Of a DNA stretch of 24,523 nucleotides, positions 7,727-15,770 are shown piece by piece (position 1 is the stretch's first letter; each line of letters starts with the position of its first letter). The position numbers and the translations under genes were made by a program. The stretch is from Thomasclavelia spiroformis. GTDB lineage: Bacteria > Bacillota_I > Bacilli_A > Erysipelotrichales > Coprobacillaceae. The stretch spans positions 1 through 24,523 of the forward strand of contig JAGZCC010000033.1 in assembly GCA_018369555.1 (NCBI GenBank). The letters are read 5' to 3'. The notes beneath the pieces were generated by a model. That model did no database searches. It was not told the origin of the DNA and was given only the letters and a program-made list of their open reading frames with translations.

Positions 7727-8704
7727 GTGGAAGAGTTTAAGTATCTAATACCGGAAGAGAGTATGGATGCAATTATTAGTAATGTATCAAGGTTAAGAGA
7801 AATTGAAAATGATTTAAGAAATATTTTTTCAAAAAACAATTATAAAGAAGTCTTAATGCCTTCATTTGAATACGTTGATTTATATAAGCAATTAGATAGT
7901 GGTTTTGAGCAAGAAAAGATGTTTCAATATATTAATCATGAAGGAAAAAATGTAGCGATGCGTTGTGATTTTACAATTCCTTTAGCTCGATTTTATTCAA
8001 CTAATAGTTATGAAAATGAAGAGGCTAGATATTGTTATTTTGGTAAAGTGTATCGTAAAGAAACAATGCACAAAGGACGTTCTAGTGAGTTTTTTCAAGG
8101 TGGGGTAGAGTTGATTAATAAACCGGGAATTGCTGGTGATAAAGAGTGTTTGAATATGATTCAAGAATCATTACCACATTTAGGATTAAGTAATATTCTT
8201 CTTGAGTTAGGATCTGCTAAATTTTTTAATCGCTTATGTGTTTTAGTTGGTGATAATGCTGATGAATTAAAGGAAATATTGAAATATCGAGATATTAGTA
8301 AAATGAAAGAATTTATTGATAAAAATAATTTTGATAGTAAATTGAATTCATTATTATTAATGTTACCAATAGCCTTTGGTTCATTAGAATCATTAGAATC
8401 AATTATTACTAATATTGATGATGAAATTCTCCAAGAAGCAATGAAACATTTAAAAGAATTATATAATTCATTGGATAATCAACAAAGTATTATTTTTGAT
8501 TTAGGCATGGTACCAACAATGAAATACTACACAGGTTTAATGATTAAAGGTTATAGTGATAAATGTGCACAATCAATCATTTCTGGGGGAAGATATGATG
8601 ATTTATTACCACGATTTAATAAAAATGTTGGTGCGATTGGTTTTTGTTATCACATGAATCATATTTTAAAGGCTTTGGATAAGGAGGGGGAAAATCATGA
8701 TTAA
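7727..8704 (+). CDS. hisZ: ATP phosphoribosyltransferase regulatory subunit HisZ
   Basis: A 325-residue class II histidyl-tRNA-synthetase-like protein without the anticodon-binding domain. HisZ forms a complex with short HisG, activates it and mediates feedback inhibition by histidine in the first step of histidine synthesis. The synthetase-like core is visible: EKMFQYI then VAMRCDFTIPLARF (about 64-89), YCYFGKVYRKE (102-112), EFFQGGVELI (121-130) and SGGRYDDLL near 286. It begins with GTG eight bases after AGGGGG, 20 bases beyond the attenuator terminator. Its end overlaps hisG by eight bases. It is somewhat shorter than the Bacillus protein. Its size and the adjacent short hisG argue against a true HisRS. 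Confidence 0.92.
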   Translation: MEEFKYLIPEESMDAIISNVSRLREIENDLRNIFSKNNYKEVLMPSFEYVDLYKQLDSGFEQEKMFQYINHEGKNVAMRCDFTIPLARFYSTNSYENEEARYCYFGKVYRKETMHKGRSSEFFQGGVELINKPGIAGDKECLNMIQESLPHLGLSNILLELGSAKFFNRLCVLVGDNADELKEILKYRDISKMKEFIDKNNFDSKLNSLLLMLPIAFGSLESLESIITNIDDEILQEAMKHLKELYNSLDNQQSIIFDLGMVPTMKYYTGLMIKGYSDKCAQSIISGGRYDDLLPRFNKNVGAIGFCYHMNHILKALDKEGENHD

Positions 8705-9323
8705 AATTGCGATTACTAAAGGGAGAATTGAAAAGCAAGTATGTAAATTGTTACAGCAAGCTGGTTTTGATATGGAACCGATTATTAATAAGGATCGTGA
8801 GTTATTGATTGCAACTAAAGATGGATTGGAAATGATTTTTGGTAAGGCTAATGATGTCGTAACTTTTTTAGAACATGGAATTGTTGATATTGGTTTTGTT
8901 GGAAAAGATACTTTAGATGAAAGTGATTTTGAAGATTATTATGATTTATTAGATTTAAATATTGGTAAATGTTATTTTGCAGTTGCTGCATATCCACAAT
9001 ATCGTAATAAAAAATATGAGCGCAGAAAAAAAATAGCAAGTAAATATCCTAAAGTAGCTAAAAATTATTTTGGTAAAAAAGGTGAAGATGTTGAAATCAT
9101 TAAATTAGAGGGTTCAGTAGAATTAGGACCAGTAACAGGGATTAGTGATGCAATTGTTGATATCGTAGAGACCGGATCAACTTTAAAAGCAAATGGTTTA
9201 GAAGTAATTGAAAAAATAAGTGATATTTCAACTAGATTGATTGTTAATAAAGTAAGTTTTAAGTTTAAAAAAGATGAGATAATGAATTTAGTAAATAAAT
9301 TAGAAGCAGTTACGGGGGAATAA
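8697..9323 (+). CDS. hisG: ATP phosphoribosyltransferase, short-form catalytic subunit
   Basis: A 208-residue short HisG, which condenses ATP and PRPP to phosphoribosyl-ATP, the committed step of histidine synthesis. It lacks the C-terminal regulatory domain of long HisG and so depends on HisZ, encoded just upstream. Family features are the N-terminal IAITKGRI, the VDIGFVGKD segment (63-71) and the PRPP-binding stretch SDAIVDIVETGSTLKANGL (150-168). It overlaps the end of hisZ and has GGAGGGGG as ribosome binding site, suggesting translational coupling and balanced amounts of the two subunits. Confidence 0.96.
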   Translation: MIKIAITKGRIEKQVCKLLQQAGFDMEPIINKDRELLIATKDGLEMIFGKANDVVTFLEHGIVDIGFVGKDTLDESDFEDYYDLLDLNIGKCYFAVAAYPQYRNKKYERRKKIASKYPKVAKNYFGKKGEDVEIIKLEGSVELGPVTGISDAIVDIVETGSTLKANGLEVIEKISDISTRLIVNKVSFKFKKDEIMNLVNKLEAVTGE

Positions 9324-9325
9324 AA

Positions 9326-10624
9326 ATGTTAAAAGTTATTAATTATGATGGTAATTTAGAAGCAATTGCAGCTAAATTAGATAATCGTAAAGAAAGTGTT
9401 AGTAATGAAGTAAATGAAATAGTTTTAAAAATAATTAATGATATTAATAAACGTGGGGATGAAGCATTATTTGAATATTGTTTAAAATTTGATGGTTATA
9501 AAATTAATGATGAAAATGATTTGATTGTTAGTGAATGTGAAAAAGAAGAAGCTTTAAAACAAGTTGATGATGATTATTTACGAATTCTTGAAAGAACTAA
9601 AAATCAAATAATTGAATTTCATAAAAATCAAGTAGATAAATCTTGGTCATTATTTAAAGATAATGGTGTGATCATGGGGCAAATGGTTCGTCCAATTGAA
9701 CGAGTTGCTTTATATGTACCTGGAGGAACAGCTAGTTATCCTTCAACTGTATTAATGAATGCTCTGCCAGCTAAATTAGCCGGAGTTAAAGATTTAGTAA
9801 TTATTACGCCAGTTAAAGCCGATGGTAAAGTTAATCCAATTATTATTGCAGCTGCTAAGGTTTGTGGTATTGAAACAATTTATAAATTTGGTGGTGCTCA
9901 AGGAGTAATCGCAGTTGCACAGGGAACTAAAACAATAAAAAAAGTTGATAAAATTGTGGGACCTGGAAATATCTTTGTAGCTACTGCTAAGAAGTTAAGC
10001 TATGGTTTAGTTGATATTGATATGGTTGCAGGACCAAGTGAAGTATTAGTAGTTGCTGATGAAAATGCTAATAGTAAATATATTGCTGCTGATTTAATGA
10101 GTCAGGCCGAACATGATAAATTAGCTAGTGCTTTGCTTGTTACAACAAGTAAAGAGTTAGTTGAAAAAGTTAATCAGGAATTAAAACGTCAAATAGAAAC
10201 TTTATCAAGAAAAGAAATTATTGAAGAATCATTAAAAAATTATGGCGGTGCAATTATTGTTAAAGACATTGATGAGGCTTTTGAAGTATCTAATTATTTA
10301 GCACCTGAACATTTAGAAGTATTAGTGGATAATCCAGTAAATATGTTACCAAAAATAAAAAATGCTGGTTCGATTTTTTTAGGAGAGTACTCACCAGAGC
10401 CTTTAGGGGATTATATGAGTGGAACAAATCATGTTTTACCAACTGGAGGAACAGCTAAGTTTTATTCAGCTTTAGGGGTATATGATTTTGTTAAGTATTC
10501 ATCATATAGTTATTATCCAAAAAATGTTTTAAGTGAATTTAAAGATGATGTAATTAAATTTGCAAATAGCGAAGGGTTAGATGGACATGCTAATTCGATT
10601 GCAGTAAGATTTGAGGAGGAATAA
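9326..10624 (+). CDS. hisD: Histidinol dehydrogenase
   Basis: A 432-residue enzyme that oxidises L-histidinol to L-histidine in two NAD-dependent steps, the last reactions of the pathway. The zinc ligands and catalytic residues of the E. coli enzyme all have counterparts: Gln260 and His263 in SQAEHD, Glu328-His329 in APEHLEVL, Asp362 in PLGDYMSG, and His421 in LDGHANS. The N-terminal half has the expected ALYVPGGTASYPSTVLMN. The ATG follows the hisG stop by two bases, with GGGGGA inside the end of hisG as ribosome binding site. It appears intact and full length. Confidence 0.97.
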   Translation: MLKVINYDGNLEAIAAKLDNRKESVSNEVNEIVLKIINDINKRGDEALFEYCLKFDGYKINDENDLIVSECEKEEALKQVDDDYLRILERTKNQIIEFHKNQVDKSWSLFKDNGVIMGQMVRPIERVALYVPGGTASYPSTVLMNALPAKLAGVKDLVIITPVKADGKVNPIIIAAAKVCGIETIYKFGGAQGVIAVAQGTKTIKKVDKIVGPGNIFVATAKKLSYGLVDIDMVAGPSEVLVVADENANSKYIAADLMSQAEHDKLASALLVTTSKELVEKVNQELKRQIETLSRKEIIEESLKNYGGAIIVKDIDEAFEVSNYLAPEHLEVLVDNPVNMLPKIKNAGSIFLGEYSPEPLGDYMSGTNHVLPTGGTAKFYSALGVYDFVKYSSYSYYPKNVLSEFKDDVIKFANSEGLDGHANSIAVRFEEE

Positions 10625-10625
10625 T

Positions 10626-11213
10626 ATGCGAATTGGTAAAATAGAGCGAGAAACATTAGAAACTAAAATTATTGTTCAATTGGATTTAGATGGTAGCGGT
10701 AAAAGTGAAATTGATACGGGAATTGGTTTCTTTGATCATATGCTGACATTATTAGCATTTCATGGGAATTTTGATTTGATTGTTAAATGTGATGGGGATT
10801 TAAATGTCGATTGTCATCACACTGTTGAGGATATTGGGATTGCCCTTGGTACATGTTTAAAAGAAGCTTTAGGGGATAAGCGTGGAATTAAACGCTATGG
10901 AGCATTTACAATTCCTATGGATGAAGCTTTAGTTACAACTAATTTAGATATAAGTAATCGTCCATTTTTGGTTTTTAATGTAGATTTGACATGTGAAAGA
11001 ATTGGTATGTTTGAAACTGAAATGGCTGAAGAATTTTTTCGTGCATTTGCTTTTAATTCACTAATTACACTTCATATTAATGAACAATATGGAACTAATA
11101 ATCATCATATTGTTGAAGCGATTTTTAAAAGTTTAGGTCGGGCTTTAAAAGAAGCTATCAGTATTGATGAATTAAATAAAGATAAAATTGTATCATCAAA
11201 AGGGACACTTTAA
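10626..11213 (+). CDS. hisB: Imidazoleglycerol-phosphate dehydratase
   Basis: A 195-residue monofunctional dehydratase that converts imidazoleglycerol phosphate to imidazole-acetol phosphate. The two metal-binding histidine motifs are present, DCHHTVEDIG (62-71) and NNHHIVEAIFKSLGRA (158-173), as is the family start GIGFFDHML (32-40). It lacks the phosphatase half seen in enterobacterial HisB, in keeping with the separate hisJ downstream. The ATG at 10626 was chosen over an in-frame TTG at 10611 because GAGGAGGA lies five bases before it and inside the longer reading. It begins two bases after the hisD stop. Confidence 0.96.
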   Translation: MRIGKIERETLETKIIVQLDLDGSGKSEIDTGIGFFDHMLTLLAFHGNFDLIVKCDGDLNVDCHHTVEDIGIALGTCLKEALGDKRGIKRYGAFTIPMDEALVTTNLDISNRPFLVFNVDLTCERIGMFETEMAEEFFRAFAFNSLITLHINEQYGTNNHHIVEAIFKSLGRALKEAISIDELNKDKIVSSKGTL

Positions 11214-11234
11214 AATCAAAAAGGGGGTAAAAAT

Positions 11235-11843
11235 ATGGTTGTAATTATTGATTACAATATCGGTAATTTAAGCAGTGTGGCATCGGCTTTAAAGCGAGTA
11301 GGAATTGAAGCAATCATTAGTCGTGATAAAGAAGAAATTTTAAATGCGGATGCTCTTGTTTTACCGGGGGTAGGAGCTTTTTATGTAGCGATGAGTAATT
11401 TAAAGAAATATAATCTAATTGATTTATTAAAGCAAAAAAAGGATGCTGGAACACCGATTTTAGGAATATGTTTAGGAATGCAAATTCTTTTTGAAAAAGG
11501 TTATGAGGTTAAGGAAACTAAAGGATTAGGTTTTTTAAATGGTGAAGTAGTATTTATGGATATTGATGAAAAAATTCCGCATATGGGATGGAATCAATTA
11601 CATTTTAATCATAAACATCCAATTTTAAAAAATATTAATGAAAATGATGATGTTTATTTTGTTCATTCATTTATGGCTAAATGTCCTGATGAACAATTAA
11701 TTGCTTATACAGATTATGGTTCTACTAAAATAACTGCTATAGCAGCTAAAGGAAATGTAATTGGTTGTCAGTTTCATCCAGAAAAAAGTGGGGCAATAGG
11801 TAAGCAAATTTTATTAGCGTTTAAGGAGATGATTGAATGTTAG
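11235..11843 (+). CDS. hisH: Imidazole glycerol phosphate synthase, glutamine amidotransferase subunit
   Basis: A 202-residue class I glutamine amidotransferase that supplies ammonia to HisF through the HisH-HisF interface. The catalytic triad is visible: Cys79 in GICLGMQ, His181 and Glu183 in QFHPEKSG. The oxyanion-region LPGVGAF (43-49) and the HMGWNQ segment (116-121) are also typical. The ribosome binding site is AAGGGGG. The stop codon overlaps the start of hisA. Confidence 0.96.
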   Translation: MVVIIDYNIGNLSSVASALKRVGIEAIISRDKEEILNADALVLPGVGAFYVAMSNLKKYNLIDLLKQKKDAGTPILGICLGMQILFEKGYEVKETKGLGFLNGEVVFMDIDEKIPHMGWNQLHFNHKHPILKNINENDDVYFVHSFMAKCPDEQLIAYTDYGSTKITAIAAKGNVIGCQFHPEKSGAIGKQILLAFKEMIEC

Positions 11844-12562
11844 TTATTCCAGCAATTGATTTAAAAGATGGTCAAGCTGTTAGATTATATAAAGGAGATT
11901 ATAATCAAAAGACAGTTTATAGTGATAATCCAGAAGAATTGGCTAAAGCGTTTGAGGCAATGGGAGCAAAATGGCTTCACGTTGTAGATTTAGACGGAGC
12001 AAAAGATGGAAAATGTATTAATTTAGAAACAATAAAAAAAATAAAACAAACTACTAATATGGCTGTGGAATTAGGTGGTGGGATTAGAAATATGGAAACA
12101 GTTGCTTTATATTTAGATGAAGTAGGAATTGATCGTGTAATTTTAGGAACTGCAGCTCTTAATGATTCAAAATTTTTAAAAGAAGCAATAAGTAAATATG
12201 GAGCAAAGAAAATTGTCGTTGGAGTTGATGTTAAAAATGGATATGTTTCAACTTCTGGTTGGTTAAAAACAAGTGATGTACCATATTTAAATTTTATTAA
12301 ACAATTAGAAAAAATAGGTGTAGAATACATAGTTGTTACAGATATTAGTAAAGATGGAACTTTACAAGGACCAAATTTTAAAATGTATGAACAAATTACG
12401 AGTGAGTCTAAAATTAATTTTGTTGTATCAGGAGGGATTAAAGATAAACAAAATATTTTAGATGTTGCAAAAAAAGATTACTATGCTTGCATTGTAGGAA
12501 AAGCATATTATGAAGGAAAAGTTGATCTAAAGGAGGTTATTGCATGCTTACAAAACGGATAA
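11837..12562 (+). CDS. hisA: Phosphoribosylformimino-5-aminoimidazole carboxamide ribotide isomerase
   Basis: A 241-residue (beta/alpha)8 isomerase that catalyses the Amadori rearrangement of ProFAR to PRFAR. Asp8 (IPAIDLKDG) and Asp169 (VTDISKDGT) fit the catalytic aspartates, and ELGGGIR (78-84) with VSGGI form the phosphate-binding loops. Reading frames are tightly packed: it overlaps hisH by seven bases and hisF by nineteen, which indicates translational coupling. The TGG-LKTSDV segment after NGYVSTSG is normal for the family. Confidence 0.96.
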   Translation: MLVIPAIDLKDGQAVRLYKGDYNQKTVYSDNPEELAKAFEAMGAKWLHVVDLDGAKDGKCINLETIKKIKQTTNMAVELGGGIRNMETVALYLDEVGIDRVILGTAALNDSKFLKEAISKYGAKKIVVGVDVKNGYVSTSGWLKTSDVPYLNFIKQLEKIGVEYIVVTDISKDGTLQGPNFKMYEQITSESKINFVVSGGIKDKQNILDVAKKDYYACIVGKAYYEGKVDLKEVIACLQNG

Positions 12563-13308
12563 TTCCTTGTTTAGATATAAAAAATGGTAAAGTTGTAAAA
12601 GGGGTTAATTTTGTGGGATTAAAGGATGTTGGCGATCCCATTGATTTAGCTAAACGTTATGATGAACAATGTGCTGATGAAGTAGTGTTTTTAGATATTA
12701 CGGCAAGTTATGAAGAAAGAGATATTATTAAAGATTTAATTGAACGTGGTGCTAAAGAACTAACGATTCCTCTTGCGGTAGGCGGTGGAATTAGAACACT
12801 TGATGATTTTAGAATGATTTTAGCTAGTGGTGCTGATAAAGTATCAATTAATTCAGCAGCTATCAAGAATCCTAATTTAATCAAAGAAGCAGCTGATGAA
12901 TTCGGTGTACAATGTGTAGTTGTTGCAATTGATGCTAAAAAAAGAGATGATGAGGGTTATGATGTATATGTTAAAGGTGGTCGTGAAAATACCGGAATTG
13001 ATTTAATTGAATGGGTAACAAAATGTCAAGAACTTGGAGCTGGAGAAATCCTGCTTACTTCAATGGACGCTGATGGAACAAAGGCCGGTTATGATTTAAA
13101 AATGATAAATGCGGTATGTGATGTTGTTGATATTCCCGTTATTGCTAGTGGTGGTTGTGGTAGTATTCAAGATATTGTTGATGTTTTTGAAAAAACAAAC
13201 TGCGATGCAGCATTAGTTGCTTCGTTATTTCATTTTGGTGAAGCAACAGTTGAAGATGTTCGAAAAGAACTTAGAAAACATAATATAAATGTTAGGAGGG
13301 GAGTATAA
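12544..13308 (+). CDS. hisF: Imidazole glycerol phosphate synthase, cyclase subunit
   Basis: A 254-residue (beta/alpha)8 barrel that cyclises PRFAR with ammonia from HisH to give imidazoleglycerol phosphate and AICAR. The catalytic Asp11 (PCLDIKNG) and Asp130 (VVAIDAKK) are exactly at the numbers known for the family. The phosphate-binding AVGGGIR and IASGGCGS loops and TSMDADGTKAG are present. The gene starts inside the end of hisA, with AAGGAGG as ribosome binding site, and its TAA overlaps the ATG of hisI by one base. Confidence 0.97.
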   Translation: MLTKRIIPCLDIKNGKVVKGVNFVGLKDVGDPIDLAKRYDEQCADEVVFLDITASYEERDIIKDLIERGAKELTIPLAVGGGIRTLDDFRMILASGADKVSINSAAIKNPNLIKEAADEFGVQCVVVAIDAKKRDDEGYDVYVKGGRENTGIDLIEWVTKCQELGAGEILLTSMDADGTKAGYDLKMINAVCDVVDIPVIASGGCGSIQDIVDVFEKTNCDAALVASLFHFGEATVEDVRKELRKHNINVRRGV

Positions 13309-13946
13309 TGAAACCAGATTTTAAAAAAATGGAGTTAATTCCGGCAATTATCCAAGATTATCAAACTAATGAAGTATTAATGCTAGCTTATGTTAATGAA
13401 GAAGCATACAAAAAAATGTTAGAGACAAACCAAACATATTTTTACTCACGTAGTCGCAATGAACTTTGGCATAAAGGTCAAACATCTGGACATTTTCAAA
13501 ATATTAAAGGAATATATTTGGACTGTGATTTAGATACTTTATTGATTTATGTTGAACAAATTGGTGCAGCTTGTCATACTGGTGCATATTCTTGTTTCTT
13601 TAATGAAATAAAGCCATTTAATAATATTAATATTTTTAAAAACTTAGAAACTTTAATCAATGATCGTAAAATTAATCCGGTTGAAAAATCATATACTAAT
13701 TATTTATTGGATCAAGGTGTTGATAAAATTTGTAAAAAAGTTGGAGAAGAAGCTAGTGAAACGATTATTGCTGCTAAAAATAGCGATAAAGAAGAATTGA
13801 TTGGTGAAATTAGTGATTTATTTTATCATGTCTTTGTTTTAATGAATAATCAGGGAGTTAGTTTAGAAGATATTGAAAATAAATTGAAAGAACGTCATAA
13901 AATTACTGGTAATAAAAAAGAATTTCATACACGTGGAGAATATTAA
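13308..13946 (+). CDS. hisIE: Bifunctional phosphoribosyl-AMP cyclohydrolase / phosphoribosyl-ATP pyrophosphatase
   Basis: A 212-residue fusion performing steps two and three of the pathway. The HisI part (1 to about 100) has YFYSRSRNELWHKG and the metal-binding Asp-Cys-Asp at 72-74 with Cys89-His90 and Cys96. The HisE part (about 107-205) is an all-alpha MazG-like domain with KVGEEASETIIAAK and the EISDLFYH acidic metal site. The start is coupled to hisF through TAATG, after AGGAGGGG. No truncation or shift is seen. Confidence 0.96.
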   Translation: MKPDFKKMELIPAIIQDYQTNEVLMLAYVNEEAYKKMLETNQTYFYSRSRNELWHKGQTSGHFQNIKGIYLDCDLDTLLIYVEQIGAACHTGAYSCFFNEIKPFNNINIFKNLETLINDRKINPVEKSYTNYLLDQGVDKICKKVGEEASETIIAAKNSDKEELIGEISDLFYHVFVLMNNQGVSLEDIENKLKERHKITGNKKEFHTRGEY

Positions 13947-13947
13947 G

Positions 13948-14736
13948 ATGAAATCAATTGATTATCATATTCATACTAAATTTTCTGGTGACAGTGATGG
14001 CAGTCCTGCTGACTATGTAAAACAAGCAATTAAAATGCAATTAGAAGAAATCTGTTTTACAGATCATCGTGATTTTGATTATCCAATTGATTCATTTGAT
14101 TTAGATATAGCAACATATTATCAGACCATTATGGCATTAAAAAAAGAATATCAAGATAAAATTAAAATTAAATGGGGAATTGAAATTGGTTTAGATTTAA
14201 ATTATTTTCAAGAAATCAATAATTTAATCAATCAATATCCATTCGATTTTGTTATCGGTTCAATTCATGTAATTAATCATACGGAATTTTATTATGGTGA
14301 CTTTTTTAAAGGACTATCAAAAGAGCAGGCCCATCGTCATTTTTTTGAAGAAACATTAAAATGTGTTAAAGCATTTGATTGTTTTAATGTTTTAGGACAT
14401 TTAGATTATATTATGCGTTATGGTCCTTATGATAATAAAAAAGTTGAACATGCTAAATATCAAGATATTATTGATGAAATATTTAAAACATTAATTGATA
14501 AAGGTAAAGGGATTGAGGTAAATACATCAGGTTATGCTGTTAATGGAAATTGTGGTTTTCCAAATTATAATCAAGTAAAACGTTATTTTGATTTAGGGGG
14601 AAGCGTAATTACTATTGGAACAGATAGCCATACAGTTGAGCGAATCGGTCAACATGTAGAAGATGTAAAAGAAAATTTAGAAAAAATAGGTTTTAAAGAA
14701 ATTAGTACTTTTACTAATCGAATTATAGATAAGTGA
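13948..14736 (+). CDS. hisJ: Histidinol-phosphatase, PHP family
   Basis: A 262-residue PHP-domain phosphatase that dephosphorylates histidinol phosphate to histidinol (also named hisK in some species). The metal-binding motifs are in order: DYHIHTKFSGDSDGS (5-19), CFTDHRDFD (36-44), WGIEIGLD, IGSIHVI, NVLGHLDY and GTDSHTVERIG near the C-terminus. The ATG at 13948 was preferred to an in-frame GTG at 13933 because GTGGAGAA lies seven bases before it. It begins one base after the hisIE stop and overlaps the next gene through TGATG. It replaces the phosphatase half missing from this HisB. Confidence 0.94.
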   Translation: MKSIDYHIHTKFSGDSDGSPADYVKQAIKMQLEEICFTDHRDFDYPIDSFDLDIATYYQTIMALKKEYQDKIKIKWGIEIGLDLNYFQEINNLINQYPFDFVIGSIHVINHTEFYYGDFFKGLSKEQAHRHFFEETLKCVKAFDCFNVLGHLDYIMRYGPYDNKKVEHAKYQDIIDEIFKTLIDKGKGIEVNTSGYAVNGNCGFPNYNQVKRYFDLGGSVITIGTDSHTVERIGQHVEDVKENLEKIGFKEISTFTNRIIDK

Positions 14737-15179
14737 TGAAAACAATTTATCTTTTTTTAGATGTAGACGGTGTTTTAAATAATCAAAAGATAATTCAAAA
14801 AACTAAAAAAATGCAAGTTATCGATGAACAGAATTTGATTAATTTAAATAAATTAATCAAGATTATAAAAACAGAATATAATTGTTTAATTATTCTTAAT
14901 TCATCATGGCAGCTTGTCAATGAAAATATCGATATTTTAAAAAGTTATTTAAATAGATATAATTTAAGAATTGATGATTATTTAAAAATGGATAATCAAA
15001 AAAATAAAGGTGAATTGATTATTGAATATTGTAATAAATATCAAATTCCACTTTTTAATATTTTAATTCTTGATGATGGTATGATTAGTGAAATAAAAGA
15101 TCGTTTAATTAAATGTAATTTTAGTCAAGGGTTTACAGAAGTTGAATTACAAAAAGCAATTAAATTATTAAAGATGTAG
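14736..15179 (+). CDS. Small HAD-superfamily hydrolase-like protein, last gene of the his operon
   Basis: A 147-residue protein with a HAD-type motif I at its N-terminus: FLDVDGVLN, nucleophile Asp9 and acid Asp11. A LNSSW segment (55-59) fits motif II and ILILDD (109-114) fits the later acidic motif. It resembles the small HAD domains found alone or with RNA-repair proteins (HAD_SAK type). The substrate is unknown. The start ATG overlaps the hisJ stop as TGATG, so it is probably coupled to the his genes, and a terminator follows it. A role as a second phosphatase in histidine synthesis is possible but unsupported, since hisJ is already present. Confidence 0.75.
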   Translation: MKTIYLFLDVDGVLNNQKIIQKTKKMQVIDEQNLINLNKLIKIIKTEYNCLIILNSSWQLVNENIDILKSYLNRYNLRIDDYLKMDNQKNKGELIIEYCNKYQIPLFNILILDDGMISEIKDRLIKCNFSQGFTEVELQKAIKLLKM

Positions 15180-15192
15180 AAATTATTTTTAG

Positions 15193-15216
15193 AAGCTGAT
15201 ATTACTCAGCTTTTTT
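15193..15216 (+). terminator. Terminator of the his operon
   Basis: AAGCTGA (15193-15199) pairs with TCAGCTT (15206-15212) around loop TATTAC and runs into six T residues. It lies 13 bases after the last gene of the operon. Confidence 0.88.
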
Positions 15217-15243
15217 AAATTATATTTATTGTAAATTATATAA

Positions 15244-15274
15244 TTGACTTAAAGTTAACTTTAAGTTGTAAAAT
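15244..15274 (+). promoter_or_regulatory. MerR-type promoter-operator of the cupin gene
   Basis: TTGACT (15244-15249) and TAAAAT (15269-15274) are 19 bp apart, longer than usual, with a perfect 20-bp palindrome ACTTAAAGTTAACTTTAAGT (15247-15266) filling the spacer. Elongated spacers with a central dyad are the hallmark of promoters activated by MerR-family regulators through DNA distortion. No MerR gene is directly adjacent. The MerR gene at 18045 has a different operator. Confidence 0.85.
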
Positions 15275-15325
15275 AGTATAAAGAGCTTTGAAGTACTCTT
15301 GATATTATATATAAGGAGGATAAAA

Positions 15326-15715
15326 ATGGATACATTATTTCCTAGAGGAGCAAAAAATGAAGCTTTTAAAGAATATTTTGTAGGACAAAGCTATTTAAAT
15401 ATGTTAACAACAACAGGAGTAGCTATTGGAAATGTAACTTTTGAACCTGGATGTCGCAATAACTGGCACATTCATCATAAAGGAGGGCAAATTTTACTAG
15501 TAACTAATGGTTGTGGATATTATCAAGAGTGGGGAAAACTAGCTCAAAAATTAAAACCTGGTGATGTAGTAAATATTCCTCCAGAAGTTAAACATTGGCA
15601 TGGAGCTACTAAAGATAGTTGGTTTTGTCATTTAGCAATTGAAGTTCCAGCTAAAAATGCAGCAAATGAATGGTTAGAACCAGTAAGTGATGAGGATTAT
15701 TTAAAATTAAAATAG
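15326..15715 (+). CDS. Cupin-domain protein
   Basis: A 129-residue single-domain cupin of the small type often found with carboxymuconolactone decarboxylase-like or oxidoreductase genes. Metal-binding candidates are His48 and His50 (NNWHIHH), Gln55 in place of the usual Glu, and His90 in the second motif (PPEVKHWHG). It is probably a cytoplasmic metal-dependent enzyme or small-molecule binder of unknown substrate. The ATG at 15326 follows AAGGAGGAT. It has its own MerR-type promoter after the his terminator. The next gene begins ten bases later but is truncated, so the cupin was formerly the first gene of at least a two-gene unit. Confidence 0.88.
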   Translation: MDTLFPRGAKNEAFKEYFVGQSYLNMLTTTGVAIGNVTFEPGCRNNWHIHHKGGQILLVTNGCGYYQEWGKLAQKLKPGDVVNIPPEVKHWHGATKDSWFCHLAIEVPAKNAANEWLEPVSDEDYLKLK

Positions 15716-15725
15716 GAGTAAAATT

Positions 15726-15764
15726 ATGGTGGATAGACCATATATATTTTGTCATATGTTAATG
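15726..15764 (+). pseudogene. 5' remnant of a RibD C-terminal/dihydrofolate-reductase-like gene
   Basis: After an AGGAG ribosome binding site the first 13 codons read MVDRPYIFCHMLM. This strongly resembles the start of RibD_C-type dihydrofolate-reductase-like proteins, which usually begin with RPYI-CHM followed by a SLDGK-like segment. Here the match stops abruptly and the frame continues into the antisense of the neighbouring acetyltransferase gene. Only the 5' end is left, and no matching 3' part was found in the window. Assignment rests on a short stretch, so it is a recognition call, not a proof. Confidence 0.6.
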
Positions 15765-15770
15765 TTGTTG

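Noticed and set aside
7727..8704. Histidyl-tRNA synthetase
   Set aside because: Only 325 residues with no anticodon-binding domain, and directly coupled to a short-form hisG, so HisZ is the correct call.
15244..15274. Control of the cupin by the MerR-like protein encoded at 18045
   Set aside because: The dyad here (ACTTAAAGTT half) differs from the dyad at the MATE promoter, and the MerR/MATE block appears to have arrived separately.
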